DNA from: Mesostigma viride
Taxonomy: Eukaryota > Streptophyta > Mesostigmatophyceae > Mesostigmatales > Mesostigmataceae
Direction: 5' to 3'
NCBI GenBank assembly: GCA_009746045.1
Contig: RPFO01000406.1
Coordinates: 2,346,287 to 2,368,724 of the forward strand
DNA length: 22,438 bases
Part shown: in pieces, positions 1 through 7,744 of the stretch
How the letters are laid out: every line of letters begins with the position of its first letter
Position numbering within the stretch: the first letter of the stretch is position 1
Notes under the pieces: model-generated
Databases searched by the model: none
Seen by the model: the letters and a program-made list of their open reading frames with translations, nothing else
Told to the model about the DNA's origin: nothing
Position numbers and translations under genes: made by a program

Positions 1-748
1 GGCCTTGGGTCTTCATGGAATGGACCCTGCAAGGGCAGCCCAAGTGTTGGCTCTAACAGGTTGCTGTACATTTGTATATATTCTCTGTAACCAACCTGTT
101 GCATGCTAATAAAATCCCTGGTTGTGTGACCATGTTGGACGTGGTTGCCAGGGGCCTCACTATGGGTTATACTCCTTTATAATAAAACATAATCTTGTTA
201 TTGTCATGTTTTGTTGTTTGTGATGCTCAGTTCCAGGAGCTGATCCAAACCTGGAGGAGATGGGGTGGGGTTCGATTCCCCAGCTGACCTCAGCCTGGCA
301 TGTATGAATCCTGAGTTTATCCCTCAGTGAGGACATGGGCTCCCCATGTGTTGGCTAACATTTGTCAGGGCTCTCTCAGTCTTTGGAAGGATTTAAAAGA
401 TAAAGGAGGCTCCGTGGCGGGCGCCATATGAACGGGCGCCTGTGATAACTGGATGACCAGGAACTCACAATAGTACGTTCATGGACTCCTCTATCCAAAC
501 TCCTCTGACTAAGTGAAGACCTAACTTTAATCTACACCAGGTTCCCAAAGAAAGGGTTGGGATGTCATGTGGGTCAGAGGGCAACCTTTGAACCAATGAG
601 CAGGCCTAGCTAATATTTGGAGGCACCTCAGGTTCCAAAAGAAAAGGCAGGTCTGGTCTCTGGGAGGGATCAGATGTCTGAAGGCTTGTGGGGACAGTGG
701 CTGATAGGTTCTCAGGCTGGTCCAAGCTCCAAAACAAGAAAGGGTTGG
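1..748 (+). mobile_element. Copia element #1, 3' untranslated region (5' part outside window)
   Basis: No coding frame is convincing here. The stretch is homologous, block by block, to the minus strand of 21300-20492, which lies between the pol end and LTR of the second copia element, so it is read as the same long 3' untranslated region of a sibling element whose pol lies left of the window. Conserved blocks include AATAAA-type signals near 108 and 181, a GGGG-TTCGATT-CCCC arm at 267-281, a GGGCGCCTGTGATAACT block near 440 and GGAACTCACAATAGTACGTTC around 460-480. The purine-rich run 731-748 directly before the LTR is the expected plus-strand primer tract. The assignment is an inference from the paired copy. 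Confidence 0.65.
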
Positions 749-1402
749 AGTTAGCATATTGGGGCACCAATGTGCTAGATGGATGCAGGTTGAGGAGACC
801 TTTCCAACGCCGTGTCAACCGCCTAGAACAGACAAGGGACTAGAAAGTTATCAAGTCCCGAAGTACTGCCGACCGGTGGGCGAGGGCGGGGCACGCTCAG
901 GGCATAGTGGACAGGACACGTGGCAGGCCGTGCCTGCACAGGCTTAGCCTGTACACTCACGTGACTGGGACACAGTGTACTGAGGGCTCAACGGTACTGT
1001 GGCTAGTAGAAGCCAGTAACCAGCCAGCAGGTCTGCAAGGATGTAAGTCCTTGCAGGACTGTGGCAGGTCCTGTGCTGTCCTAGACACAGGATAGCCAGA
1101 GATTCCTGTATGCTGCCTGCAACAAGGATGCAGGGCAGCGATACGAGGCTCTGGCAATGTAGCGTTGCCCAGCGTTGCTCATGACCGAGGAACAAGGATG
1201 GAACGAGGTTGCATATAGCTCGAGGCTCAACGAGGCAACGAGCGTCTTCACACACGAACCTTGGTCGTCACGACGAGTGGCGAGCCTATCGAGGGTCGTA
1301 GGCCTGGTGTGAGGATAAAGGTTGCTAGCCAGCAGCCTAGGGTCATTCCAGCCGGCAAGGACCAGGAGCTCACAAGCTCTGCTGACGAGTTGCTGTGCAA
1401 AT
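749..1402 (+). mobile_element. Copia element #1, 3' LTR (about 654 bp)
   Basis: This segment is repeated at 3775-4428 (offset 3026) with about 5 differences, and in diverged, inverted form at 19844-20491. The solo copy is flanked by a 5-bp target duplication, which fixes the ends of the unit: it starts AGTTAGCATATTGG and ends near GCAAAT rather than with TG...CA. A purine-rich tract (731-748) sits immediately upstream. Positions 752-777 form an 11-bp stem with a 4-nt loop at the very start. It contains a 48-bp block (904-951) identical in the diverged copy, including CACGTG. Short ORFs inside occur in duplicate only because the LTR is duplicated, and I do not call them genes. Confidence 0.75.
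904..951 (+). promoter_or_regulatory. 48-bp invariant block of the copia LTR
   Basis: The same 48 bases occur at 3930-3977 and, inverted, at 20289-20336, although the rest of LTR 19844-20491 is strongly diverged. The block holds CACGTG, an inverted repeat GCAGGC-CGT-GCCTGC, and AGGCT-T-AGCCT. A role as promoter, enhancer or RNA element of the retrotransposon is inferred only from conservation and structure. Confidence 0.55.
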
Positions 1403-1462
1403 AAAGTTAACACCAAAAGGACAAAATTCCCCACGAGTACACCAAAGCCGCCACAGGTCGGA

Positions 1463-1781
1463 CAAATAATATTTAAATAACATTTAAATACTTCTTGCAG
1501 GTACCAAAACAAGGTCAAATAACATTTAAATATTTTCACACAAACTGGGGAGCAAGGCAAATATATTTAAATATTTTTCCGGCGAACGAGACTTCTGGAC
1601 AAATATATTTAAATATTTTCCAGCGCAACTGCCTTTCGTGACAAATACATTTAAATAAATTCTGCCAAAGGGCCCTTCGAGGCAAATATATTTATAAATA
1701 TCAAGCAAACCAAATATATTTATAAATATATTTAGTTTACTTGATATTTAAATACACTTTAATTAGTAAATCAATTTAAAT
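1463..1781. repeat. Array of 42-bp (then 28-bp) units with ATTTAAAT palindromes
   Basis: Units begin CAAATA and have an AT-rich palindromic half followed by about 22 variable bases. Palindrome centres lie at 1474.5, 1485.5, 1527.5, 1568.5, 1610.5, 1652.5, 1694.5, 1722.5, 1749.5 and 1777.5. The intervals from the second centre on are 42, 41, 42, 42, 42, 28, 27 and 28. The variable halves share a weak CTTCNNGA-like ending, so this looks like a diverged minisatellite, not independent spacers. A 41-nt piece (1579-1619) recurs exactly at 2344-2384. No coding frame is credible. Confidence 0.8.
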
Positions 1782-2097
1782 AGTTGTCTCACTTAATAAA
1801 TACTCCATCGGAGGCTGGTCATGAAGCTTCGAGAGCAAACTGACTGACTCACTGACCGACTGACTGTTATAGGAGGGGCTTCGGCCTGCGGGTGACGGAC
1901 CGGACAGCGGGAAAGCCGGGGGGAGGGCGCTCCGGATAGGGCGCAACTAGGACAGGCATGTATTTAAATGTTTAAATATATTTAAATATGCTGATACATT
2001 TAAATACATTTATAAATACCTGACCTGATATTTAAATAGTATTTAAATACATTTAAACAATTAGCCCCAATGGCCAATCCACTGCAAATATATATTA
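1782..2097. repeat. GC-rich interlude and second cluster of ATTTAAAT palindromes
   Basis: 1796-1955 is GC-rich and carries a short ACTG/GACT run (about 1838-1866); I recognise no gene. From 1961 to 2058 there are eight further TTTAAA-centred palindromes at 1965.5, 1973.5, 1983.5, 2001.5, 2012.5, 2033.5, 2044.5 and 2054.5. The spacing is close to multiples of one helical turn (8, 10, 18, 11, 21, 11, 10). Confidence 0.6.
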
Positions 2098-2184
2098 AAA
2101 ATATAATTACTTACAGCAGAGTGAAATCACTCAAACCAAAGCAAACGCCCAGCTATAAACCTATATACAGAGCCATGTCAAAGC
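2098..2184. repeat. 87-bp dispersed repeat, copy A
   Basis: Matches 19757-19843 at 86 of 87 positions in the same orientation. Here it sits inside the AT-rich repeat; the other copy lies exactly between the broken end of a gypsy RT and a copia LTR. It probably marks a family of AT-rich repeats represented twice in the window. An ORF of 107 codons (2070-2393) runs through it but includes minisatellite units and is not called. Confidence 0.75.
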
Positions 2185-2322
2185 TCTATACTACGATAAG
2201 ACCAATGGAAACGCCTAACGGGAGGAACCTAATAGCCCTGCTGCACCGCAAAATCAGCCCGCGTACGGCGGAGCATGATGTCAGCCATGGCCCGAGTCAG
2301 CGCCACCGACAAGCGCTGACGC

Positions 2323-2443
2323 CAAATATATATAAAAATTTTACCGGCGAACGAGACTTCTGGACAAATATATTTAAATATTTTTCCGCCTAAGGCACTT
2401 CCGTCATTAATTAATTAATTAATTAATTAATTAATTAATTAAT
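2323..2443. repeat. Two further 42-bp units followed by an (ATTA)n microsatellite
   Basis: Units start at 2323 and 2365, exactly 42 bp apart. The first shares its variable half with the unit at 1558-1599. From 2405 to about 2443 runs an uninterrupted ATTA tetranucleotide repeat. The motif CACTTCCGTCA before it recurs at about 2615, where another palindrome unit (centre 2636.5) follows, so 2610-2720 belongs to the same AT-rich repeat. Confidence 0.75.
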
Positions 2444-2446
2444 AGA

Positions 2447-2465
2447 CACGTGACTGCGTCACGTG
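2447..2465. other. Perfect inverted repeat with two CACGTG boxes
   Basis: CACGTGAC-TGC-GTCACGTG: 8-bp arms around 3 bases directly after the microsatellite. Each arm is an E-box/G-box type hexamer. It could bind a bHLH/bZIP protein or simply be a repeat terminus; no function is shown. From 2466 to 2738 I see only AT-rich repeat remnants. Confidence 0.5.
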
Positions 2466-2738
2466 AGCATAAGTCCTCAGTGGGAGGGAAACATGGGATG
2501 GAATGGATGGTATAAGCTATCTAGGTCCTAGTTACAGGGGTGTGGGCACCGCGGCCCGAATCGCTATGAATGCCATACTTGGTCACACGCGGAGCCCCCA
2601 CAGGCTAGCTTCATCACTTCCGTCATAAATATATTTAAATATTTTCCCCCAAGTTAGGCGAATGAAGCACATAATATTTAGGGGGCTAAATATCCAATAT
2701 TTATAAATAAAATATGGGTAAATATATAAATCCTCCAG

Positions 2739-3103
2739 TTGACCCTGGCCAAGTGCGCGGTGTACTCGCCCCAAGGTGATTGCTCCGGCTTTCCGCCCCA
2801 GCTCTTGGGCCGGGACGAGCGCCTCCATGGGTTGGATGTCCTCGGCGTTCCGGTTGGCGACCCCGCGTTTGTCATCGATGCTCTGCGGGCCGCCCTCGAG
2901 GCACGCACTGAGGTACTGCCCTTGATTGCGCGCCTTCATGATTCGCAGACCAAGGGTCTGCTTCTGTGGTTTTGCGCTCACCCTCGCGTCGTTCACTGGC
3001 TCCGGGGCGCTCTTCCGGCTCAGGTCCGGCTGGCCGCCGAGGGCCACGACGAACGCATCCAGTCGACCTTGGCGCAGCTGGTCCCGGGCCCCGACCTCCC
3101 GCC
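2739..3103 (+). pseudogene. Non-LTR (LINE) retrotransposon fragment, region after RT core
   Basis: A GC-rich frame of about 120 codons in AT-rich surroundings encodes motifs typical of the segment following the catalytic palm in certain LINE reverse transcriptases: LAKCAVYSP, GLDVLGVPVGDPAFV, then LLWFCAHPRVVHWLRGALP and GHDERI. There is no ATG; the frame begins abruptly after an AT-rich junction near 2730 and is cut at 3104 by the LTR of another element, so it is a fragment truncated on both sides. The family call rests on recognition of the VLG-P-G...C-P-R-LR pattern. The opposite-strand frame (2583-3125) is its shadow. Confidence 0.6.
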
Positions 3104-3686
3104 TGTTACGTCCCAGCCCAGACACCTCTAGCCTGAGCTACGTAGCAAAAGACCCTCCTTGCCGGAATTAGGAATAATTCAAGGTAGCATAATGTAGGTT
3201 GCGCTTCACGACGTGAGTCGTGAGATATCTGGCATCACGGCTTGATACCAAGCTAATTTGTACACACTTATAATGGCTAGCAAGACCAATTACAAATGGA
3301 CAATTGCCCCGGGCTCAATGTGTAGGCGTATTCGCACTTATCATTCATCAAACCAAGAGGACGAGACTCTCGTCCTCGGACTAATTTAACCTAGGTTGGT
3401 TGCGGCGCAGATACACACCAAATCCTACTGGACAATCCAATTCACTCATTCCACGTAGGATCCGGGCCGACATCGACCCCCAACTACAGGATCCACGCCT
3501 AGAACTATAGACAGACCCAGAACTGGCGCGGCGCCACGGCACCGGCCCCTAAAAGGTCAGCCTAGGACCAAAATAACTAGTCCAATTCACACAATAGTCA
3601 ATATTCATAAAACCCAGTACAACGGCCACAAGGCCTTAGTAATTTATTCCATTGTTACGTCCGACTAAAAGGGCCCGGACGTAACA
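3104..3686 (-). mobile_element. Gypsy element X, 3' LTR (583 bp)
   Basis: Read on the minus strand it begins TGTTACGTCC and ends GGACGTAACA, a 10-bp terminal inverted repeat with the canonical TG...CA ends. Directly before its start (3687-3699) is the polypurine tract GGGGGGGGAGGAG, identical to that of the complete chromovirus, which fixes orientation. The first 34 bases (3653-3686) fold into an 11-bp stem with a 12-nt loop. It interrupts the LINE fragment. The opposite LTR is not in the window, so no target duplication can be checked; the candidate site base set is 3099-3103. No ORF inside is credible. Confidence 0.8.
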
Positions 3687-3699
3687 CTCCTCCCCCCCC
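3687..3699 (-). other. Polypurine tract of element X
   Basis: On the minus strand GGGGGGGGAGGAG abuts the TGTTAC start of the LTR. This is the expected primer for plus-strand DNA synthesis. The identical 13 bases occur at 14259-14271 before the chromovirus 3' LTR. The internal region continues at 3700-3774 without a recognisable gene before the solo LTR. Confidence 0.8.
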
Positions 3700-3774
3700 A
3701 CGGGGGTCGGTAGTCCCTACCGTACAAAGATAGAATAAGGAAGCAAAACAAGACTACTATAAGAATACTATGTC

Positions 3775-4428
3775 AGTTAGCATATTGGGGCACCAATGTG
3801 CTAGATGGATGCAGGTTGAGGAGACCTTTCCAACGCCGTGTCAACCGCCTAGAACAGACAAGGGACTAGAAAGTTATCAAGTCCCGAAGTACTGCCGACC
3901 GGTGGGCGAGGGCGGGGCACGCTCAGGGCATAGTGGACAGGACACGTGGCAGGCCGTGCCTGCACAGGCTTAGCCTGTACACTCACGTGACTGGGACACA
4001 GTGTACTGAGGGCTCAACGGTACTGTGGCTAGTAGAAGCAAGTAACCAGCCAGCAGGTCTGCAAGGATGTAAGTCCTTGCAGGACTGTGGCAGGTCCTGT
4101 GCTGTCCTAGACACAGGATAGCCAGAGATTCCTGTATGCTGCCTGCAACGAGGATGCAGGGCAGCGATACGAGGCTCTGGCAATGTAGCGTTGCCCAGCG
4201 TTGCTCATGACCAAGGAACAAGGATGGAACGAGGTTGCATATAGCTCGAGGCTCAACGAGGCAACGAGCGTCTTCACACACGAACCTTGGTCGTCACGAC
4301 GAGTGGCGAGCCTATCGAGGGTCGTAGGCCTGGTGTGAGGATAAAGGTTGCTAGCCAGCAGCCTAGGGTCATTCCAGCCGGCAAGGACCAGGAGCTCACA
4401 TGCTCTGCTGACGAGTTGCTGCGCAAAT
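3775..4428 (+). mobile_element. Solo copia LTR inserted in element X
   Basis: About 99% identical to the LTR at 749-1402. It is flanked by ATGTC at 3770-3774 and 4429-4433 (TATGTC if one more base is counted), the 5-bp target duplication expected of integrase-mediated insertion. Internal genes are absent, so LTR-LTR recombination removed the body. The terminal stem-loop (3778-3803) and the 48-bp block (3930-3977) are intact. Frames that cross its borders, for example 4107-4613 on minus, are chance. Confidence 0.85.
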
Positions 4429-4569
4429 ATGTCCCAACCTCGGTTCACCCGCAGGTCAGTAATACCAGTTCCTCTAGAGGTTGATACACGTGACCAACCC
4501 TGACGTAGTAGCCAGAACTCTGTGGATTGGATCATTCCGCTATCCGTCCCAAAAACTGAAATATCCACT

Positions 4570-5094
4570 CTAGCGTCCGCCGCTGGTGGACTGCCGCTGC
4601 TGCTGGGCCTCAAGGAGAGCCCGTCGCCCCACGGGGGTCATTTGACGGATCATCACCCCGGGGTGCGCACATAAATCCCCCTCGAAGGCCATCTGATATG
4701 GGGACATCTTATGCCGACCCATCCTAGATAGCTCCACCCACGTACCCCGGGGCCACATGGACAGGAACCCAGCAAGGTACTGGGGGTGGGTAAAGAGAAG
4801 GGTCAGCGCCGACCAATCCACCACCCCACAGCGGTGCTCGCGAACAAACTGCACCCCCATCATAAAAACCTCTGTGCGCACGTGATCATCAATGATAGTC
4901 ACCCTCGGAGTCCCTGCAATATCAGGCACCACCCGTTCCAGGAAGGCACGCCCTTCCGCTGGGGCCACTGTTACGTCGCGTAACAATTCGTTGTAGTTAC
5001 GGACGTAAATTAGGTCCTTTGCCTCGGTTGTTCCTAGGATTACGTGTAGTTCCAACTGGGACACTATTGTCCTCGTAACAGTAATGTGGTACAT
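4570..5094 (-). CDS. Accessory ORF of gypsy element X (unknown protein, 174 aa)
   Basis: I recognise no named family. The ORF lies in sense orientation upstream of element X's polypurine tract and 3' LTR, separated only by about 140 nt, the inserted solo copia LTR and 75 nt, so it occupies the position after integrase. It has an ATG start and no frameshift. Its C-terminal half (residues about 85-170) resembles the frame after integrase in the complete chromovirus: RCGVVDW against RCGIVW, YLAGFLSMWP against FLAAFLSVFP, then GRH against KRH with similar spacing. No signal peptide, zinc ligands or chromodomain is visible, and a Gln-rich tail ends it. A caution is a palindrome TGTTACG-TCG-CGTAACA at 4969-4985 that could be the start of another LTR, in which case the first about 40 residues are not native. 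The protein's role is unknown. Confidence 0.5.
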   Translation of the reverse strand: MYHITVTRTIVSQLELHVILGTTEAKDLIYVRNYNELLRDVTVAPAEGRAFLERVVPDIAGTPRVTIIDDHVRTEVFMMGVQFVREHRCGVVDWSALTLLFTHPQYLAGFLSMWPRGTWVELSRMGRHKMSPYQMAFEGDLCAHPGVMIRQMTPVGRRALLEAQQQRQSTSGGR

Positions 5095-6541
5095 TGGGTG
5101 CCTTTGGGCGCCGCGCCGCGTACTTTATTAGTGGTCCTTATCCTTTGGTAGAATGTAGTGGACCAGCATGCCTCTGTAGGCGAGGGCCAGGTCGGCCCGA
5201 GCATGATTGGACCGTTGGTGACCATTTATGCACGTTCTACCCCTCGTGTGGTCACTCGGCGTGTGTTAAGGGGAGGTGGCACCCCAAAAAAATTTGACCC
5301 ATGCTAATATCACTTGAATTTCAGTTGCACCATGCTAAATTATGATTGGGGGCGCTAAATAACATCTCTAGTGAGTTGTCCATGCACTTGTTGGGGGTAC
5401 TACCCCCACATATACGCCAATATAGCGCTATAAATAGAAAAAGACGCTAATTAGGGCTATGTATGCCCCAGCCCATGAACTCATTTGTTGGCAAAAAAAA
5501 ATGTAGCGTCTATAGTTCCCTGAGTTTGTAGCTTGCTGAGCTATTAACATCATGAAAATGACAAAACCTTGAACAGTTATTAATTTCCCCGCAAAAGTAC
5601 CCTTTTTTTACCGGACATTGGGAATAAACATGTCATAAACACTTCAGATTAGGCAACAAAATGTAGCAAAAATCCGGCTAACAGGGGGACAGCAGTGGTC
5701 CAAGTCCCAGGTCATTCCGACAAGTCTAGCTCAAGTTATTGCGTTGGGCGTGCTAAAACCTGAACATATGCTAAATGAGGTTTTTCTGTGTATAAGACCA
5801 CCTAGGCATCATGTTTTCCATCCAAGAAGCCAAAAAACATGCCCAACTCGATCACACAACATAAGAAAAGGCTAGGCACCTCATCTGCCCTCCCCTGCCC
5901 TCAGCATGGCCAGCCTTGCCAGCGTGCGCATAGCAACACCATCGCTAGGCATACACGCACCAAGAGAGCATACACTAAGCTCAGCCCAAGGTTACCATGT
6001 AAATTTATGCCAAGAACTCAGCAAGTATACGTGTAAAAACCTTAGAAAGACTGCCCAAGCAATAGAGGCAACTGCAGCCTGCAAACTTGGCAGCAAATCA
6101 TACATGTTGTATGCCAAGCATTCACATCCTATCCAGCTTGCCTTGCTGCACACATAGCAGGGAAGTCTTAATGGTTATAGCTCAAGCAAAGCAATGGAAA
6201 CACCTGTCTAATGCAATGCCACTCATGCAGTATGGCCAGCAAAAGAACCACTCTCACCTTCCTTTCCAATAGGGCAATTTGCTAAGAAGCTGATGCCAGC
6301 TTGTTAGCCTCTAGGCACATGCCGGATGTCGTTCTAAAACAGGCGTGTCAGATCCGGCACATAACAAAGCGTCTGAGCAAGGTCACGTCCAAAGGATTAT
6401 GGAAAACAAATGTCAACACATTACCAACAACTTGACCTCGGCGCATTTAGCATGCCAGCCACAAACTACACGAAATTGTACGAAATAGCTAGGAATCTGA
6501 CGATGCAACCGAAAGAAATGGAGCGCTTCCTGCAGGGAAAC
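5095..6541. other. Intergenic or unassigned repeat sequence, no gene seen
   Basis: About 1.45 kb with no coding frame over 85 codons and no homology I can recognise. 5300-5800 is AT-richer and has a perfect inverted repeat TGGGGGTA-C-TACCCCCA at 5392-5408. 5094-5290 may be the remaining internal part of element X; 4969-6541 may alternatively be the left part of the decayed gypsy element whose coding part resumes after 15010, because the chromovirus is inserted at 6541/6542. Neither can be proven here. Confidence 0.4.
6537..6541. repeat. Target-site duplication GAAAC, left copy (right copy 15005-15009)
   Basis: GAAAC directly precedes the TGTTGC start of the 5' LTR and directly follows the last base of the 3' LTR at 15005-15009. 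Five-base duplications are usual for gypsy integrases, and this fixes both ends of the chromovirus. Confidence 0.9.
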
Positions 6542-7274
6542 TGTTGCACGGATGCAACATGCCATTTGTGGTATTAAATTATCCGTCCCGGTCGATCGGC
6601 GCCGACCGTAATCCGGCGCCAGTGCCGAGGCCATAGTATAGTTGGCAGCCGAGGCAATCCGTGTGGAAGTAAGTGTAGAAGTTTTGCTGACGAACTCGGC
6701 CTTTGCGCCGTAGGCAGACCTAGCGCCTGAACGGGAGTTACCGGACAGCCAAGTGGCACTGCACATGCGTTATGATGGTACCTACGGACATTTGGATATT
6801 TTTCAGGAGAGGCCTTTAGCCGTACTGGTCTTTAACGTGTTCTAGACGGTTCGAGAAGCCCGTCCCCGCGGACCTCACGTCATGCCTGGTTGGCAGCGCC
6901 AGGCGCAGCCACCAACGGGGACGAAGGGACAAAATAGGAAGGCACGAGCTATGCCAGCAATCCGGACCTTGTATCGTAATTTACCACGTTGCTCTACAGA
7001 TTATTTACCATCGCTTAATCCTGGAGTGTAAATCTCCTGTGGGCTCGAGTGTGAATCCCTCGCCTACTGGGTGTAAGTCTTCCCGCATTGAGTGTTTTAA
7101 TCTGTGTGGTACATTGTAATATACGAAACCGGTTTTCCGGGTTTGAGCTTATTCGTATTGTGTGACGAGTATTCTTAAGCCACCATCGTGCGCTGTGACG
7201 CATAGGAAGTCAAAGGTCTTTCGCATTCGTTCTCAATCCTTAAGGCGCTATTTTAAATAGCCATACGTGTTAAA
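6542..7274 (+). mobile_element. Chromovirus 5' LTR (733 bp)
   Basis: Starts TGTTGCA-CGGA-TGCAACA, a perfect 7-bp terminal stem-loop (6542-6559). It ends TTAAA rather than CA, judged from the target duplication and from the loss of identity with the 3' LTR. A roughly 22-bp degenerate direct repeat (GAGTGTNAATC) occurs four times at 7024-7102. The minus-strand frames 6413-6766 and 6574-6759 recur in the 3' LTR and are LTR sequence, not genes. Confidence 0.9.
7024..7102 (+). repeat. Four degenerate direct repeats inside the chromovirus LTR
   Basis: GAGTGTAAATC (7024), GAGTGTGAATC (7047), GGGTGTAAGTC (7069) and GAGTGTTTTAATC (7090) are spaced 23, 22 and 21 bp. They recur in the 3' LTR starting near 14753. 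Such phased copies could be binding sites for a transcription factor driving the element; that is inference. Confidence 0.5.
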
Positions 7275-7744
7275 CTGGACTCGGAGGAAACTTTCCTAGT
7301 GGCCTCTATCCCGTCCCGTTTTTCTGTAATCTGATCCGGATCAGCAACGGAATTATATAAGGGCCGGAACCCTTACTAATTCCGCTTGCAGTAATTCATT
7401 GTGGGGGTCGGATCCCCACAATCCTAACTGCCCATACCCGTTACCCATATTGCGGTTCCTGCATGCCCCAACCTGGCCTTGTCCGGTTGACCTAAGGGAT
7501 TCGTCCGGAAACGAATCTCCTTATATTGCGTGCTTTAAACGGAAACGCTTTGTGGGTTGCAATTTCACGCATTAGTTGGCGTCTTGGCCATTGCCCCATA
7601 CCCTATATCTGGGATACATACTGTCAGCTCCGGCAAGCTGCAGTAATATCTCACGTCCTTTAATTGACGTATTTTTGTGCTTAATTTGTCATCCCGCCAA
7701 GGTGACTAGAGGCACATTGTTCACACTTTACCAGCCACCACGCG
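7275..7744 (+). other. Chromovirus leader with putative primer-binding site
   Basis: One base after the LTR comes TGGACTCGGAGG (7276-7287), placed as a tRNA primer-binding site (TGG pairs with CCA). I could not match it to a specific tRNA by eye. The 470-nt leader has no long ORF. It contains TATATAA at 7354-7360 and a stem TTGTGGGG / CCCCACAA at 7399-7421, possible dimerisation or packaging structure. Confidence 0.5.

Noticed and set aside
205-290. tRNA gene
   Set aside because: T-arm and a D-arm-like stem are present, but the acceptor halves do not pair and the diverged copy has lost the D-arm; at most a remnant.
944-1255. 103-aa ORF on minus, repeated at 3970-4281
   Set aside because: The duplication is explained by the duplicated LTR; the diverged third LTR does not keep the frame.
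1081-1560. 159-aa ORF on minus
   Set aside because: Runs from the copia LTR into the palindrome array; chance frame.
1463-1781. CRISPR array
   Set aside because: The repeats are short AT-rich palindromes, unit length changes from 42 to 28, the 'spacers' are related to one another, no cas genes exist, and the window is eukaryotic.
2070-2393. 107-aa ORF with ATG on +
   Set aside because: It runs through the dispersed repeat and minisatellite units; composition follows the AT-rich DNA and no domain is seen.
2583-3125. 180-aa ORF on minus
   Set aside because: Antisense shadow of the LINE fragment, continuing into minisatellite sequence.
4107-4613. 168-aa ORF on minus
   Set aside because: Crosses the border of the solo LTR, so it is a chance fusion of LTR and flanking DNA.
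5839-6272. Overlapping short ORFs on + (62-83 aa)
   Set aside because: Low information, no shared features, mutually overlapping frames; no evidence of a gene.
6413-6766. 117-aa ORF on minus, partly repeated at 14233-14520
   Set aside because: LTR sequence present twice; the left part extends into unrelated flank.
7276-7292. Primer-binding site for a named tRNA
   Set aside because: TGG is correctly placed after the LTR, but the following bases do not match a tRNA 3' end I can identify by eye, so no tRNA is named.
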